64,000 nucleotides of DNA from an uncultured Collinsella sp. (GTDB lineage Bacteria; Actinomycetota; Coriobacteriia; Coriobacteriales; Coriobacteriaceae), in assembly GCA_900541135.1 (NCBI GenBank), contig UQIG01000007.1, forward strand, positions 13,876-77,875. Reading direction: 5' to 3'. The notes below the pieces were generated by a model, which saw nothing but the letters and a program-made list of their open reading frames with translations, was not told the origin of the DNA and searched no databases. Both the position numbers and the translations under genes were made by a program. Below are positions 23,548-34,072 of this stretch, one piece after another; position 1 is the stretch's first letter; each line of letters starts with the position of its first letter.

Positions 23548-25362
23548 ATGTACTGTCGACTTCTTCTCAAACTAATCCTAAGAGACAGGGCCGTATGGAT
23601 CTCTACGCTCGTTCTCGCTGCAGCCTTCTCCATCCCCATTGCGTTCAATTCACCCATCTACGGGCCCTTCTTTATGAAGCAGGGCATGCAGGGCTTTGTC
23701 GACGCATTCAATACGCGCGCACCCCAGGCCAACGGCATAGACCTATCGCCAGAGCAGCAAGTCGACGCGGAGCTTGCAAGATACGCGAACGCCGCCCTCG
23801 CCGCTCAAACCGACGCCGCCTTTCTCGATTCTGCCGAGAGCTACTACGCGCTCATGGGCGAAGGCTTCCAATCCGGGTCCATCGTGGGAGACCGAGAGAC
23901 CAATGACGCAGACCTCGCGTATTGCCGTGCCCTGAGCAGCTCCGGCATCACGGATATCCCGGCCTCCGCAAACGACCTGCCATTCCTTTCCTTCCTGCCT
24001 TACGCCATTGCCACGGCGCCGTCTTTCCTTCCCTTCATCCCCTTCCTTCTCTCGTCGATACTCGTGCTCGGCGCCACAAGGCCCGGGACCCTGGCGGCGA
24101 AGGCGCCCGCGCCCAAATTCCGGCGCCTTATCCAGATCGTGTTTTCGATAATCGGCGCGGGGACCGCGATGCTCCTCGCCGGCCTCGCACCCGGGGGCAT
24201 TTGCGCCTTGGCCCTAAACGGATTCGGGCAAATTGGGTACCCGATCGCCTTCTTCCATGACGGCGCGCTTGCCACCACGACCGCGGGAGACGTCTTCACG
24301 ACCCTGCTTCTCGCGCTGCTTGCGGGCGGAACCTTGATATCCGTTTGCTCCGCCGTCCTATCGACCGCAACGAGGCGCGTCCTCGCGGGCCCCCTTACCT
24401 CCGCGCTGCTTGTCGCGGCCCCGGCATTCCCGTTACTGTCCGATTCGGCACTAGGGCATAACGCCGTGCTCGGGCTCCTGCCACTGCCCGTATTCTCGCC
24501 TATCGAGGCAACGGGTTACGTGGGATGCTTCCCGACAGAATTCATTGGCTCCGGTTCAGGCAGCGCATCGATGCTTGCCGTGGCCCTGGCATACGTCGCG
24601 GTCTTTTTTGCGGTCGGCGCCGTTGCGACACGTTCCCCCAAACAGTCTGGACCCGCGAAAAAGCACCATGGGCTCGAGCTTCTGGACGCGAGCGTGGGAT
24701 ACGGAAGCACGACGATACTTTCAATCGGATCGCTTTTCCTGAGCCCGGGAACGGCGGTGGGCCTCATTGCCCCCAACGGCTCGGGGAAAACCACCTTTCT
24801 TGAAGCGCTGTCGGGCCAATTTCCCACCCGTATCCGCTCGGGAAGCCTGGCGGCAGACGGAATCAGCCAACGCCGATCAGCCGAATTTGCAGAACTCGTC
24901 TACCTGAGCTCTTCAGGCGGCACGGATCTCTACCCCACGCTATCGGCCCTCGAGCACCTTGCTTTCGTTAGGGAGGCGTGGAAATCGGCCACCGACATCG
25001 ACTCGCTCTGCAGCCCCCTCGGAATCTCCCCATATCTCGACAAGCCGACCCGTAAACTCTCGACAGGAATGAAGCAGCAGGTAAAGCTTGCCATGGCGAT
25101 ATCGACCGGTTGCCCGTACCTCATCCTCGATGAACCGCTGAACGGCCTCGATCCGGGAAAGCGGAAAACCTCCTGCGACGCGATGCGCAGCGAGGTGGCG
25201 CGGGGACGCAGCGTGCTCATCTCAAGCCATCTGCTCGACGACCTGGCAGACCTTACCAACTCGTTCTACTTCATTGAGGCCGGCACGCTCGTGGAAAAGA
25301 TCAAGTCGTCCTCGCAGACGCTCAAGCAGGAATACCTCGATACATACGAGCGAGGTGAATGA
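23548..25362 (+). CDS. ABC exporter with permease and ATPase fused in one chain
   Basis: 604 residues. A permease module (about 1-370; first membrane segment 16-36, a loop to about 145, then five or six segments) is homologous to both modules of the preceding split gene. The ATPase domain follows (about 375-604) with LIAPNGSGKTTFLEAL (Walker A, about 406), LSTGMKQQVKLAMAI (signature), YLILDEPLNGLDP (Walker B) and ISSHLLDD. Codons are mostly C-ending, unlike the G/T-rich usage of the first ABC operon, so the two modules probably have different histories. It is followed one base later by the secreted peptide gene, suggesting peptide and exporter work together. Confidence 0.85.
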   Translation: MYCRLLLKLILRDRAVWISTLVLAAAFSIPIAFNSPIYGPFFMKQGMQGFVDAFNTRAPQANGIDLSPEQQVDAELARYANAALAAQTDAAFLDSAESYYALMGEGFQSGSIVGDRETNDADLAYCRALSSSGITDIPASANDLPFLSFLPYAIATAPSFLPFIPFLLSSILVLGATRPGTLAAKAPAPKFRRLIQIVFSIIGAGTAMLLAGLAPGGICALALNGFGQIGYPIAFFHDGALATTTAGDVFTTLLLALLAGGTLISVCSAVLSTATRRVLAGPLTSALLVAAPAFPLLSDSALGHNAVLGLLPLPVFSPIEATGYVGCFPTEFIGSGSGSASMLAVALAYVAVFFAVGAVATRSPKQSGPAKKHHGLELLDASVGYGSTTILSIGSLFLSPGTAVGLIAPNGSGKTTFLEALSGQFPTRIRSGSLAADGISQRRSAEFAELVYLSSSGGTDLYPTLSALEHLAFVREAWKSATDIDSLCSPLGISPYLDKPTRKLSTGMKQQVKLAMAISTGCPYLILDEPLNGLDPGKRKTSCDAMRSEVARGRSVLISSHLLDDLADLTNSFYFIEAGTLVEKIKSSSQTLKQEYLDTYERGE

Positions 25363-25363
25363 C

Positions 25364-25708
25364 ATGAAACTATTTGAACAGCTGAAGTCCAATGCGTCGC
25401 GCATGGCTGTCTACGCCATCCTCGTGGCAACGGCTTTATGCGGAATCGCGGCACCCGTCTATGCGCTCAACGGGGAGAAAGGCGATGTCGAACCCGCGTA
25501 CATGGCTTCGACGGTTAAGGACCGGTACAAAGCCTTCTCTGGAGACACGTTTTACGTAGCAGAGTACGACACGACCTACCGTCAGCTTCGCTACAACAAG
25601 GGCTACGACTATCTAGGCGCAGAGGCAATCAGCTATACGTCGGGTTGGTACCGCTCCAACTATGGACACATAACCCAGTTCAAGTGTAACTACCGTGTGT
25701 ACAACTAA
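25364..25708 (+). CDS. Secreted tyrosine-rich peptide precursor, bacteriocin-like
   Basis: 114 residues, ATG at 25364 with GAGGTG 8 bases upstream, one base after the exporter stop codon. A clear signal peptide: MKLFEQLKSNASRM, then AVYAILVATALCGIAAPVYA with a likely cut after VYA (about residue 34). The mature part is about 80 residues with 13 tyrosines, one cysteine and the end SGWYRSNYGHITQFKCNYRV. Placement behind fused ABC exporters resembles lactococcin 972-type clusters (secreted bacteriocin plus immunity transporter), and SNYGH recalls that family's SNYHH, but similarity is too weak to assign it. It could also be a secreted signal or a surface ligand. Confidence 0.65.
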   Translation: MKLFEQLKSNASRMAVYAILVATALCGIAAPVYALNGEKGDVEPAYMASTVKDRYKAFSGDTFYVAEYDTTYRQLRYNKGYDYLGAEAISYTSGWYRSNYGHITQFKCNYRVYN

Positions 25709-25722
25709 AGCAACCGGCCGGG

Positions 25723-25758
25723 ACGAGGGGTGACGCAAAAGCGTCGCCCCTCGTTTTT
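25723..25758 (+). terminator. Intrinsic terminator of exporter-peptide operon
   Basis: CGAGGGG and GACGC pair with GCGTC and CCCCTCG around AAAA, followed by T5; it lies 15 bases after the peptide stop codon. Confidence 0.92.
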
Positions 25759-25767
25759 AACCATGTC

Positions 25768-25786
25768 AACTGAACCTAGTTCAGTT
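25768..25786. promoter_or_regulatory. Perfect dyad abutting the right island repeat
   Basis: AACTGAAC (25768-25775) and GTTCAGTT (25779-25786) with a 3-base centre, ending one base before the right direct repeat. Position suggests a binding site of a recombination accessory protein, but an operator is equally possible. Confidence 0.4.
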
Positions 25787-25787
25787 T

Positions 25788-25851
25788 GGTTGATTTCCGA
25801 TCTCAGCCGAACACATTGAGCGGAAAGGCCGTTCCCGCAGTCAGTCGAACG
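25788..25851. repeat. Right copy of island-flanking direct repeat (possible attR)
   Basis: Matches 18534-18597 in 60 of 64 positions, same orientation. Beyond it the sequence continues as a GC-rich hairpin and the rpmE promoter. Confidence 0.6.
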
Positions 25852-25881
25852 TCCCCGGGGCCCTTCTCAGGCCCCGGGGAC
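25851..25881. other. GC-rich 12-bp hairpin
   Basis: GTCCCCGGGGCC (25851-25862) pairs perfectly with GGCCCCGGGGAC (25870-25881). There is no T-run of length (CGGCATTTTCCC follows), so terminator function is possible but weak. Confidence 0.4.
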
Positions 25882-25962
25882 GGCATTTTCCCAGTTGAAG
25901 GAACGGTGGAGATGTGTTTCGATGGGTCAGATTCGTGTCGTTCCGAAAAGACCGTGAACCTT

Positions 25963-25991
25963 TTGTGGGACACGCGGCGCCGTGGTACCAT
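25963..25991 (+). promoter_or_regulatory. Promoter of rpmE
   Basis: TTGTGG and TACCAT with a 17-base spacer, followed about 10-15 bases later by the leader hairpins of rpmE. Confidence 0.6.
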
Positions 25992-26004
25992 AGCCGAGTT
26001 TGTT

Positions 26005-26053
26005 GTCTTGGTCGGAAACCAAGACGCCTTATGCGCTGATCGGTAACCAGCGC
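26005..26053 (+). promoter_or_regulatory. Double-hairpin leader of rpmE
   Basis: GTCTTGG/CCAAGAC (26005-26011, 26019-26025) with loop TCGGAAA, and GCGCTG/CAGCGC (26033-26038, 26048-26053) with loop ATCGGTAAC. The stem sequences differ but both loops share TCGG-AA-CC. This is what an autoregulatory L31-binding leader would look like; L31 leaders are known in several phyla and, as I recall, one was proposed for Coriobacteria. Confidence 0.65.
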
Positions 26054-26075
26054 CTGACTAATAAGGAGTCCTACC

Positions 26076-26501
26076 ATGAAGCAGGGTATCCATCCCCAGT
26101 ATGTCGAGTGCACGGTGACGTGCTCCTGCGGCAACACCTTCAAGACGCACGCTACCGTGTCCGAGATGAAGGTCGAGCTTTGCAACGAGTGCCACCCGTT
26201 CTACACTGGCCAGCAGAAGTTCGTCGACACCGGTGGACGCGTCCAGCGCTTCGCCGACAAGTTCGGTGGCGCCGCTGCCGCCCAGCTCAAGAAGGCTGAG
26301 GAGGCCAAGGCTGCCAAGGCCGCCAAGGCTGCTGAGGCCGAGGCCGCTCGCAAGGCCGCCGCTGAGGCTAAGGCCGCCGAGAAGGCTAAGCGTGCCGCTA
26401 AGTTTGCCGAGGAGGCTGCCAAGCAGGCCGCCGAGGCTCCCGCAGAGGCTCCCGTCGAGGAGGCCGCTGCCGAGGCCGAGACTACCGAGGCTGCTGAGTA
26501 A
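26076..26501 (+). CDS. rpmE: 50S ribosomal protein L31 with long Ala/Glu/Lys tail
   Basis: 141 residues, twice the usual 66-80. The first 70 residues are L31: MKQGIHPQYVECTVTCSCGN, CNECHPFYTGQQK and GRVQRFADKFG, with Cys residues for zinc (CSC and CNEC). The rest is a low-complexity helical tail of repeated KAAKAAEAEAARKA changing to acidic APAEAPVEEAAAE. L17 here has a shorter tail of similar composition. Preceded by a dedicated promoter and a two-hairpin leader, and followed by a terminator, so it is monocistronic. Confidence 0.95.
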   Translation: MKQGIHPQYVECTVTCSCGNTFKTHATVSEMKVELCNECHPFYTGQQKFVDTGGRVQRFADKFGGAAAAQLKKAEEAKAAKAAKAAEAEAARKAAAEAKAAEKAKRAAKFAEEAAKQAAEAPAEAPVEEAAAEAETTEAAE

Positions 26502-26537
26502 ATAGCTCGCCGCGGAATCACTCGCATTCATGGCATG

Positions 26538-26578
26538 AGGGCCGTGCATCCATTTGGGTGCGCGGCCCTTTTCTTTTT
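26538..26578 (+). terminator. Intrinsic terminator after rpmE
   Basis: AGGGCCG and GCA-CC pair with GG-TGC and CGGCCCT, followed by TTTTCTTTTT. Confidence 0.9.
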
Positions 26579-26579
26579 A

Positions 26580-26647
26580 TTGGTGCAGGCTAACCCGTTC
26601 CCATTGCACCAGATTGGTGCGAAGGGGACGGGTTGGTTTGCACCAAA
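26580..26647. repeat. Nested palindrome with TTGGTGCA ends
   Basis: Outer arms TTGGTGCA and TGCACCAA enclose AACCCGTTCCC pairing with GGGGACGGGTT and a central TGCACC/GGTGCG pair. A related, shorter palindrome lies at 60351-60397. Together with the next repeat it fills the 26502-26847 gap; no gene is seen there. Confidence 0.55.
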
Positions 26648-26677
26648 TGGCAGACTGACGGCGTTTTCCCAGATAAA

Positions 26678-26712
26678 ACCTGCCAAAATAAACCAGTCCC
26701 TTTTTGGCAGGT
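26678..26712. repeat. 35-nt ACCTGCCAAAA palindrome, copy 1
   Basis: ACCTGCCAAAA and TTTTGGCAGGT flank TAAACCAGTCCCT. The second copy (41090-41124) has the same length and almost the same sequence and lies upstream of the serine recombinase. Confidence 0.6.
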
Positions 26713-26847
26713 CGGTCGGGTCGTAGTTATTACGTGGCGGTCGAGGTCGACCGTATAGGCCGCGCCTTGTTTGGCTAAAGTACAATCATCTGTGTTTAAC
26801 TCGCCCGCAGCTGCACGGCGTGGGCGATGGCCAAAAAGGAAAACCAC

Positions 26848-29654
<2,807 letters not shown>

Positions 29655-29655
<1 letters not shown>

Positions 29656-30803
29656 TGGCTGAGGCTTTAGAGGTAACGCCCGCCGAGCTGGACGCGTTTG
29701 CGGACCGGCTCGGTGAGGTCGAGTCATATCTCCACCTGGACGAGAAGCGTACCCGCGTGTCCGAGCTCGAGGCCAAAAGTGTTGCCCCTGGCTTTTGGGA
29801 TGACGCCGACGCCGCCCGTGCCACCATGGAGGAGATTGCGCGCACCAAGGAAGATATCGCTGCCGTGGACACCGCGCGCGGCGAGCTTTCCGATGCCCGC
29901 GCCGCGCTGGAGCTTGCCGAGGAGATGGGGGATGACCCCGACGCCGCCGCCCTTCGCGAGGAGGCTGCAGCCACGGCTGAGCGCCTGGCCCGTGCCATCG
30001 ATGAGCTTGAGCTTTCGAGCTGGTTTACCGGTGAGTTCGATCACGGCGATGCCATCGTGACCATCAAGCCCGGACAGGGTGGTCTGGAGGCCCAGGACTG
30101 GACCTTCATGCTCTTTAAGATGTACATGAAGTACTGCCAGCGTCGCGGCTGGAAGGTCACCATCAACGACTGTCCCGCGGCCGAGGTCATCGGCATCGAC
30201 CGCGCGACCTTTACCGTCGAGGGCAAGGACGCATTTGGCATGCTGCGCGCCGAGGCCGGCGTCCACCGCTTGGTTCGCATTAGCCCCACCGACGACAAGA
30301 AGCGCCGCCAGACCACGTTTGCCGGCGTCGAGGTCATCCCCGTGCTACCCGATGATATCGACATCGAGATCAGTCCCGATGACATCCGCGTGGACGTGTA
30401 CCACGCGAGCGGCCCGGGCGGTCAGGGCGTCAACACCACCGACTCCGCCGTGCGCGTGACGCATTTCCCCAGCGGCATTGTGGTCACCTGCCAAAACGAG
30501 CGCAGCCAGATCCAGAACAAGGCCGCGTGCATGCAGATCCTCAAGGCTCGCTTGTACGAGATTGAGCTCGAGAAGCGCGCCGAGGCGCTCGATGAGATCC
30601 GCGGACCCAAGACCACGATTGGTTTTGGCAACCAGATCCGCAGCTACGTGCTCTACCCGTACCAGATGGTCAAAGACCTACGCACGGGCGTGGAGACCAG
30701 CAATGTCGAGGCCGTCCTTGACGATGGCGACCTGGACCCGTTTGTTATTGGCTACCATCGCTGGGCCACCGGCAACGCCGATGCAGAAGGCTCGGAGGTC
30801 TAA
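29655..30803 (+). CDS. prfB: Peptide chain release factor 2
   Basis: 382 residues in one uninterrupted frame: the programmed +1 frameshift found in most prfB genes is absent. RF2 reads UAA and UGA. The GGQ motif is in HASGPGGQGVNTTDSAVR. The stop-codon recognition tripeptide, normally SPF, reads SPT (VRISPTDDKKRRQTTF). TGA stops are very rare among the housekeeping genes in this window. It overlaps secA by one base, an order frequent in actinobacteria. A terminator hairpin lies about 125 bases downstream. Confidence 0.96.
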
Positions 30804-30927
30804 AACATCGGGCGGCTTCAAGCCGATGCCAAGCCCAACGGTTGGACGGGTTTGTATCCAGAATAAACCCTGCGCAGGGGTGGTTTTTGTTCGGCGAATC
30901 GTTAGAATCGAATACAAGAAGAAGTTC

Positions 30928-30956
30928 AAAGCGCATCCGTTTGGGTGCGCTTTTTT
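30928..30956 (+). terminator. Terminator between prfB and the YitT-like gene
   Basis: GCGCA-CC pairs with GG-TGCGC around GTTT, followed by T6. Confidence 0.85.
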
Positions 30957-30968
30957 GAGGGAGGCAGC

Positions 30969-31859
30969 ATGGCATATCGTCTGGACATCAAGCGCATTCT
31001 TTCGATGAACTTCTTTCACGATCTGCCCCAGATCATGTTGGGGTGCGCTCTGGCCGCTATTGCGACCGACCTGTTTTTGATTCCCAACGGCCTTGCTGCC
31101 GGTGGCGTTACGGGCCTTGCCACCATTATCCAGGCGGTCGGCGCGGCGCGAGGCGTGTCGCTTCCCGTTGGTATTCAGACGATCGTGATGAACGCCTTGC
31201 TGTTGTTGGTCGTTATGCGCGAGGGTGGCATGTTCTACGTGGTGCAGACCGCGACGGGCTTTGTGCTGCTGGGCTTCTTTACCGATCTGTTCGCCCCGTT
31301 TGTAGCACCTCTGGCGGATGCGGACCTGATGCTCCCTGCCATGTGGGGCGGCATTATTACGGGCATCGGTTACGGCATGGTGTTGCGCGCCGGCGCCAAC
31401 ACCGGCGGCTCGGACACGATTGGCCAAATCATATCGCGTAACACCTCGCTGCCGGTGGGCTCGACCGTCATGGCGATCGATGTTGCCGTATGCGCGTTAT
31501 CGGCTCCGGTCTTTTCAATCGAAAACGCACTGTATGCAGGCCTTTCGATGGTCATTAGCGGCTACGTGATCGATGCCGTGGTCGATGGTGGCAACAAACG
31601 CCGTATGGTACTCATCATCTCGGACAAGTTCCCTGATATCGCTGCCGATATCATGTATGGCCTGGGTCGTGGTTGTACCAAGTTTAAGGCGACTGGCATG
31701 TATTCGGGTGCCGAGAAGCCGGTGATTATGGTCATCGTGAGCCGTCGAGAGCTCAATACCCTCAAGACGATCGTGCGCGAGCGCGATCCTCACGCCATTG
31801 TGACGGTCGCTGACGTTACGGAAGCCTTCGGCGAGGGATTCAAGGACATTAGCGCGTAG
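30969..31859 (+). CDS. YitT family membrane protein (DUF161/DUF2179)
   Basis: 296 residues from ATG at 30969 (GGGAGG 7 bases before). Five or six membrane segments lie in the first 190 residues, including PNGLAAGGVTGLATIIQ and GAGANTGGSD-like RAGANTGGSDTIGQII, which mark the YitT family. The cytoplasmic C-terminal DUF2179 domain contains GCTKFKATGMYSGAEKPVI and ends DVTEAFGEGFKDI. The transported substrate, if any, is not known. Stands alone between prfB and the transketolase pair. Confidence 0.88.
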   Translation: MAYRLDIKRILSMNFFHDLPQIMLGCALAAIATDLFLIPNGLAAGGVTGLATIIQAVGAARGVSLPVGIQTIVMNALLLLVVMREGGMFYVVQTATGFVLLGFFTDLFAPFVAPLADADLMLPAMWGGIITGIGYGMVLRAGANTGGSDTIGQIISRNTSLPVGSTVMAIDVAVCALSAPVFSIENALYAGLSMVISGYVIDAVVDGGNKRRMVLIISDKFPDIAADIMYGLGRGCTKFKATGMYSGAEKPVIMVIVSRRELNTLKTIVRERDPHAIVTVADVTEAFGEGFKDISA

Positions 31860-32066
31860 GGTTGACCGCGTTCTATCCAAAAGACGTTCACATTGATAAA
31901 CCGTTTCATCAGCGGTTCTGCCTGCTAAATTGTTCAAATAATGATAAAAACTCTGGTAAAGCCATCAGTTTCCAGCATAATGAATGACGTACGTGCATTG
32001 CGGCTGTGTTGGGATTACCTTCGGTGCCGTGCGCATTTTGTCTAATGAGGATGAAAGGAAGGCACA

Positions 32067-32897
32067 ATGAGCGACGAAGAGCTCAAAAAGGTTGCCAACG
32101 AGGTAAGGAAGGGCATCGTCACCGGCGTGCACGCTGCCAAGTCCGGCCATCCGGGCGGTTCGCTCGGCGCTGCCGACATCATGACCTATCTGTACTTTGA
32201 GGAAATGAACGTCGACCCGGCCGACCCCCGCAAGGCCGACCGCGATCGTTTTGTGCTTTCCAAGGGTCACTGCGCGCCTGGTCTGTACGCCGTGCTCGCC
32301 GAGCGCGGATTCTTCCCCAAGGAGGATCTCGAGACGCTGCGCCACATCGGCAGCCACCTGCAGGGCCATCCCAACATGAACGACACCCCGGGCGTCGACA
32401 TGTCCACCGGCTCGCTCGGCCAGGGCATCTCCGCCGCCGTGGGCATGGCCGTTGCTGCCAAGCACTGGGGCGACGACTATCGCACTTACGCCCTGCTAGG
32501 CGACGGCGAGAGCGAGGAGGGCCAGGTCTGGGAGGCCGCCATGTTTGCCGGCAACCAGCAGCTCGACAACCTCTGCGTGATCGTCGACCATAACGGCCTG
32601 CAGATCGACGGCCCCGTCGAGGAGGTCAACGACCCCATGCCGCTCGCCGACAAGTTCCGCGCCTTCAAGTTCCATGTGGTGGAGCTCGCCGACGGCAACG
32701 ACTTCGACCAGATCCGCGCCGCCTTTGCCGAGGCCCGCGCCACCAAGGGTCAGCCGACCGCCATCATCGCCGAGACCATGAAGGGCAAGGGCGTCTCCTT
32801 TATGGAGAACCAGGTTGGCTGGCACGGTAAGGCCCCCAACGATGAACAGTTTGAGCAGGCCATGGCAGAGCTCACGGCCGCCGGAGAGGAGCTCTAG
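32067..32897 (+). CDS. Transketolase, N-terminal subunit
   Basis: 276 residues, the thiamine-diphosphate-binding half of a split transketolase. Markers: GHPGGSLGAADIMTYLYF, SKGHCAPGLYAVLA, LGQGISAAVGMAVA and GDGESEEGQVWEAA, the last being the ThDP/metal motif GDG. It moves two-carbon units in the pentose phosphate pathway together with the next gene. GAAAGGAAGG precedes the ATG. The stop is one base from the next start. Confidence 0.94.
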   Translation: MSDEELKKVANEVRKGIVTGVHAAKSGHPGGSLGAADIMTYLYFEEMNVDPADPRKADRDRFVLSKGHCAPGLYAVLAERGFFPKEDLETLRHIGSHLQGHPNMNDTPGVDMSTGSLGQGISAAVGMAVAAKHWGDDYRTYALLGDGESEEGQVWEAAMFAGNQQLDNLCVIVDHNGLQIDGPVEEVNDPMPLADKFRAFKFHVVELADGNDFDQIRAAFAEARATKGQPTAIIAETMKGKGVSFMENQVGWHGKAPNDEQFEQAMAELTAAGEEL

Positions 32898-32898
32898 G

Positions 32899-33840
32899 AT
32901 GGCAGACGTCAAGAAAATCGCCACGCGCGTAAGCTACGGCGAGGCCCTCGTCGAGCTCGCCAACGAGCACGATGACTTTGTGGTCCTCGACGCCGACCTG
33001 GCCGCCGCCACGCAGACCGGCAAATTTAAGGCCGCTTGCCCCGACCGCTTCTTCGACGTGGGTATCGCCGAGAGCAACCTGATGGGTGTTGCCGCCGGTA
33101 TCGCGACCACCGGTCGTGTTGCCTTCGCGAGCACCTTTGCCATGTTCGCTGCCGGTCGCGCCTTTGAGCAGGTCCGCAACTCCATCGGCTACCCGCACCT
33201 TAACGTTAAGATCGGTGCCACGCACGCCGGTATCTCGGTGGGCGAGGATGGCGCCACGCACCAGTGCTGCGAGGATATCGCCCTGATGCGCGTCATCCCC
33301 GGCATGACCGTGATTGTTCCCGCCGACGACGTGGAGGCTCGCGCCGTGACGCGCGCCGCCTACGAGTGCGACGGTCCGGTGTACATGCGCTTCGCCCGTT
33401 TGGCCTCGCCGGTTATCAACGACCCCGAGACCTACAAGTTCGAGTTGGGTAAGGGCATTGTCATGCGCGAGGGCGCCGATGTGACCATCATCGCCTGCGG
33501 CCTGATGGTCGGCGAGGCTCTCGAGGCCGCCGAGCAGCTCGCTGCCGAGGGCATCGACGCCGAGGTCATCAACATGCACACCATCAAGCCCATCGATGCC
33601 GACCTGATCGTCAAGAGCGCCACCAAGACCGGCCACGTCGTGACCGTCGAGGAGCATTCTGTAATCGGTGGCCTGGGCAGCGCCGTTGCCGACGTCCTGT
33701 GCGAGCAGTGCCCGACGCCGCTCAAGAAGATCGGCGTCAACGACACCTTCGGTGAGTCTGGCCCGGGTGCCGAACTCTTGCACAAGTATGGCCTGGACGC
33801 CGCCAACATCGTGGCGACCACCAAAGAGTTCTTGGCATAA
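32899..33840 (+). CDS. Transketolase, C-terminal subunit
   Basis: 313 residues from ATG at 32899, with GGAGAGGAG upstream inside the previous gene. The pyrimidine-binding domain has DVGIAESNLMGVAAGIATTG with the catalytic Glu, then GATHQCCEDIALMR; the C-terminal transketolase domain has VTVEEHSVIGGLGSAVADVL. Together with the N-terminal subunit it forms a heterotetrameric enzyme, as usual in anaerobes and archaea. Ends before a terminator and a palindromic repeat. Confidence 0.94.
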   Translation: MADVKKIATRVSYGEALVELANEHDDFVVLDADLAAATQTGKFKAACPDRFFDVGIAESNLMGVAAGIATTGRVAFASTFAMFAAGRAFEQVRNSIGYPHLNVKIGATHAGISVGEDGATHQCCEDIALMRVIPGMTVIVPADDVEARAVTRAAYECDGPVYMRFARLASPVINDPETYKFELGKGIVMREGADVTIIACGLMVGEALEAAEQLAAEGIDAEVINMHTIKPIDADLIVKSATKTGHVVTVEEHSVIGGLGSAVADVLCEQCPTPLKKIGVNDTFGESGPGAELLHKYGLDAANIVATTKEFLA

Positions 33841-33911
33841 GGCAAGACGGATCTCAAGGACTGCTTCGCCAGAACTATAAAACTGTTTCGCCAGTACTAT
33901 GGAAACCCGGC

Positions 33912-33942
33912 AGGGGCGCTCTCTTGGAGAGCGCCCCTGTTT
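33912..33942 (+). terminator. Intrinsic terminator of transketolase operon
   Basis: AGGGGCGCTCT (33912-33922) pairs perfectly with AGAGCGCCCCT (33928-33938), then GTTT. The 70 bases before it contain two near-copies of a CTG(C/T)TTCGCCAG(A/T)ACTAT motif. Confidence 0.8.
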
Positions 33943-34072
33943 CAGTTGCGGTGAAATAAGGACTGTTTTGCCAGCTTAGGGGGTGCGGACGATTTCTTGG
34001 ACCGCGCCTAGGCGTATCCATGGAGTGGGTATGATGAATTGGACACCTAGTTAAGAGCGAAAGGTGTTCAAG

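Larger units (their letters stand above)
18534..25851. mobile_element. Putative integrated island with ABC exporters and secreted peptide
   Basis: The 7.3 kb segment is bounded by a 64-base direct repeat (18534-18597 and 25788-25851, 60 of 64 identical). It contains a tyrosine recombinase remnant next to the left repeat, an XRE regulator, a DUF2975-like protein, four ABC reading frames and a secreted peptide. Codon use differs from the flanks and TGA stops, rare in the housekeeping genes here, are frequent. It sits between the ACT gene and rpmE. Integration by the recombinase is inferred. Confidence 0.6.

Noticed and set aside
25364..25708. Confident lactococcin 972 assignment
   Set aside because: Context and a SNYGH segment are suggestive but the mature sequence lacks the family's overall pattern, so it is left as bacteriocin-like.
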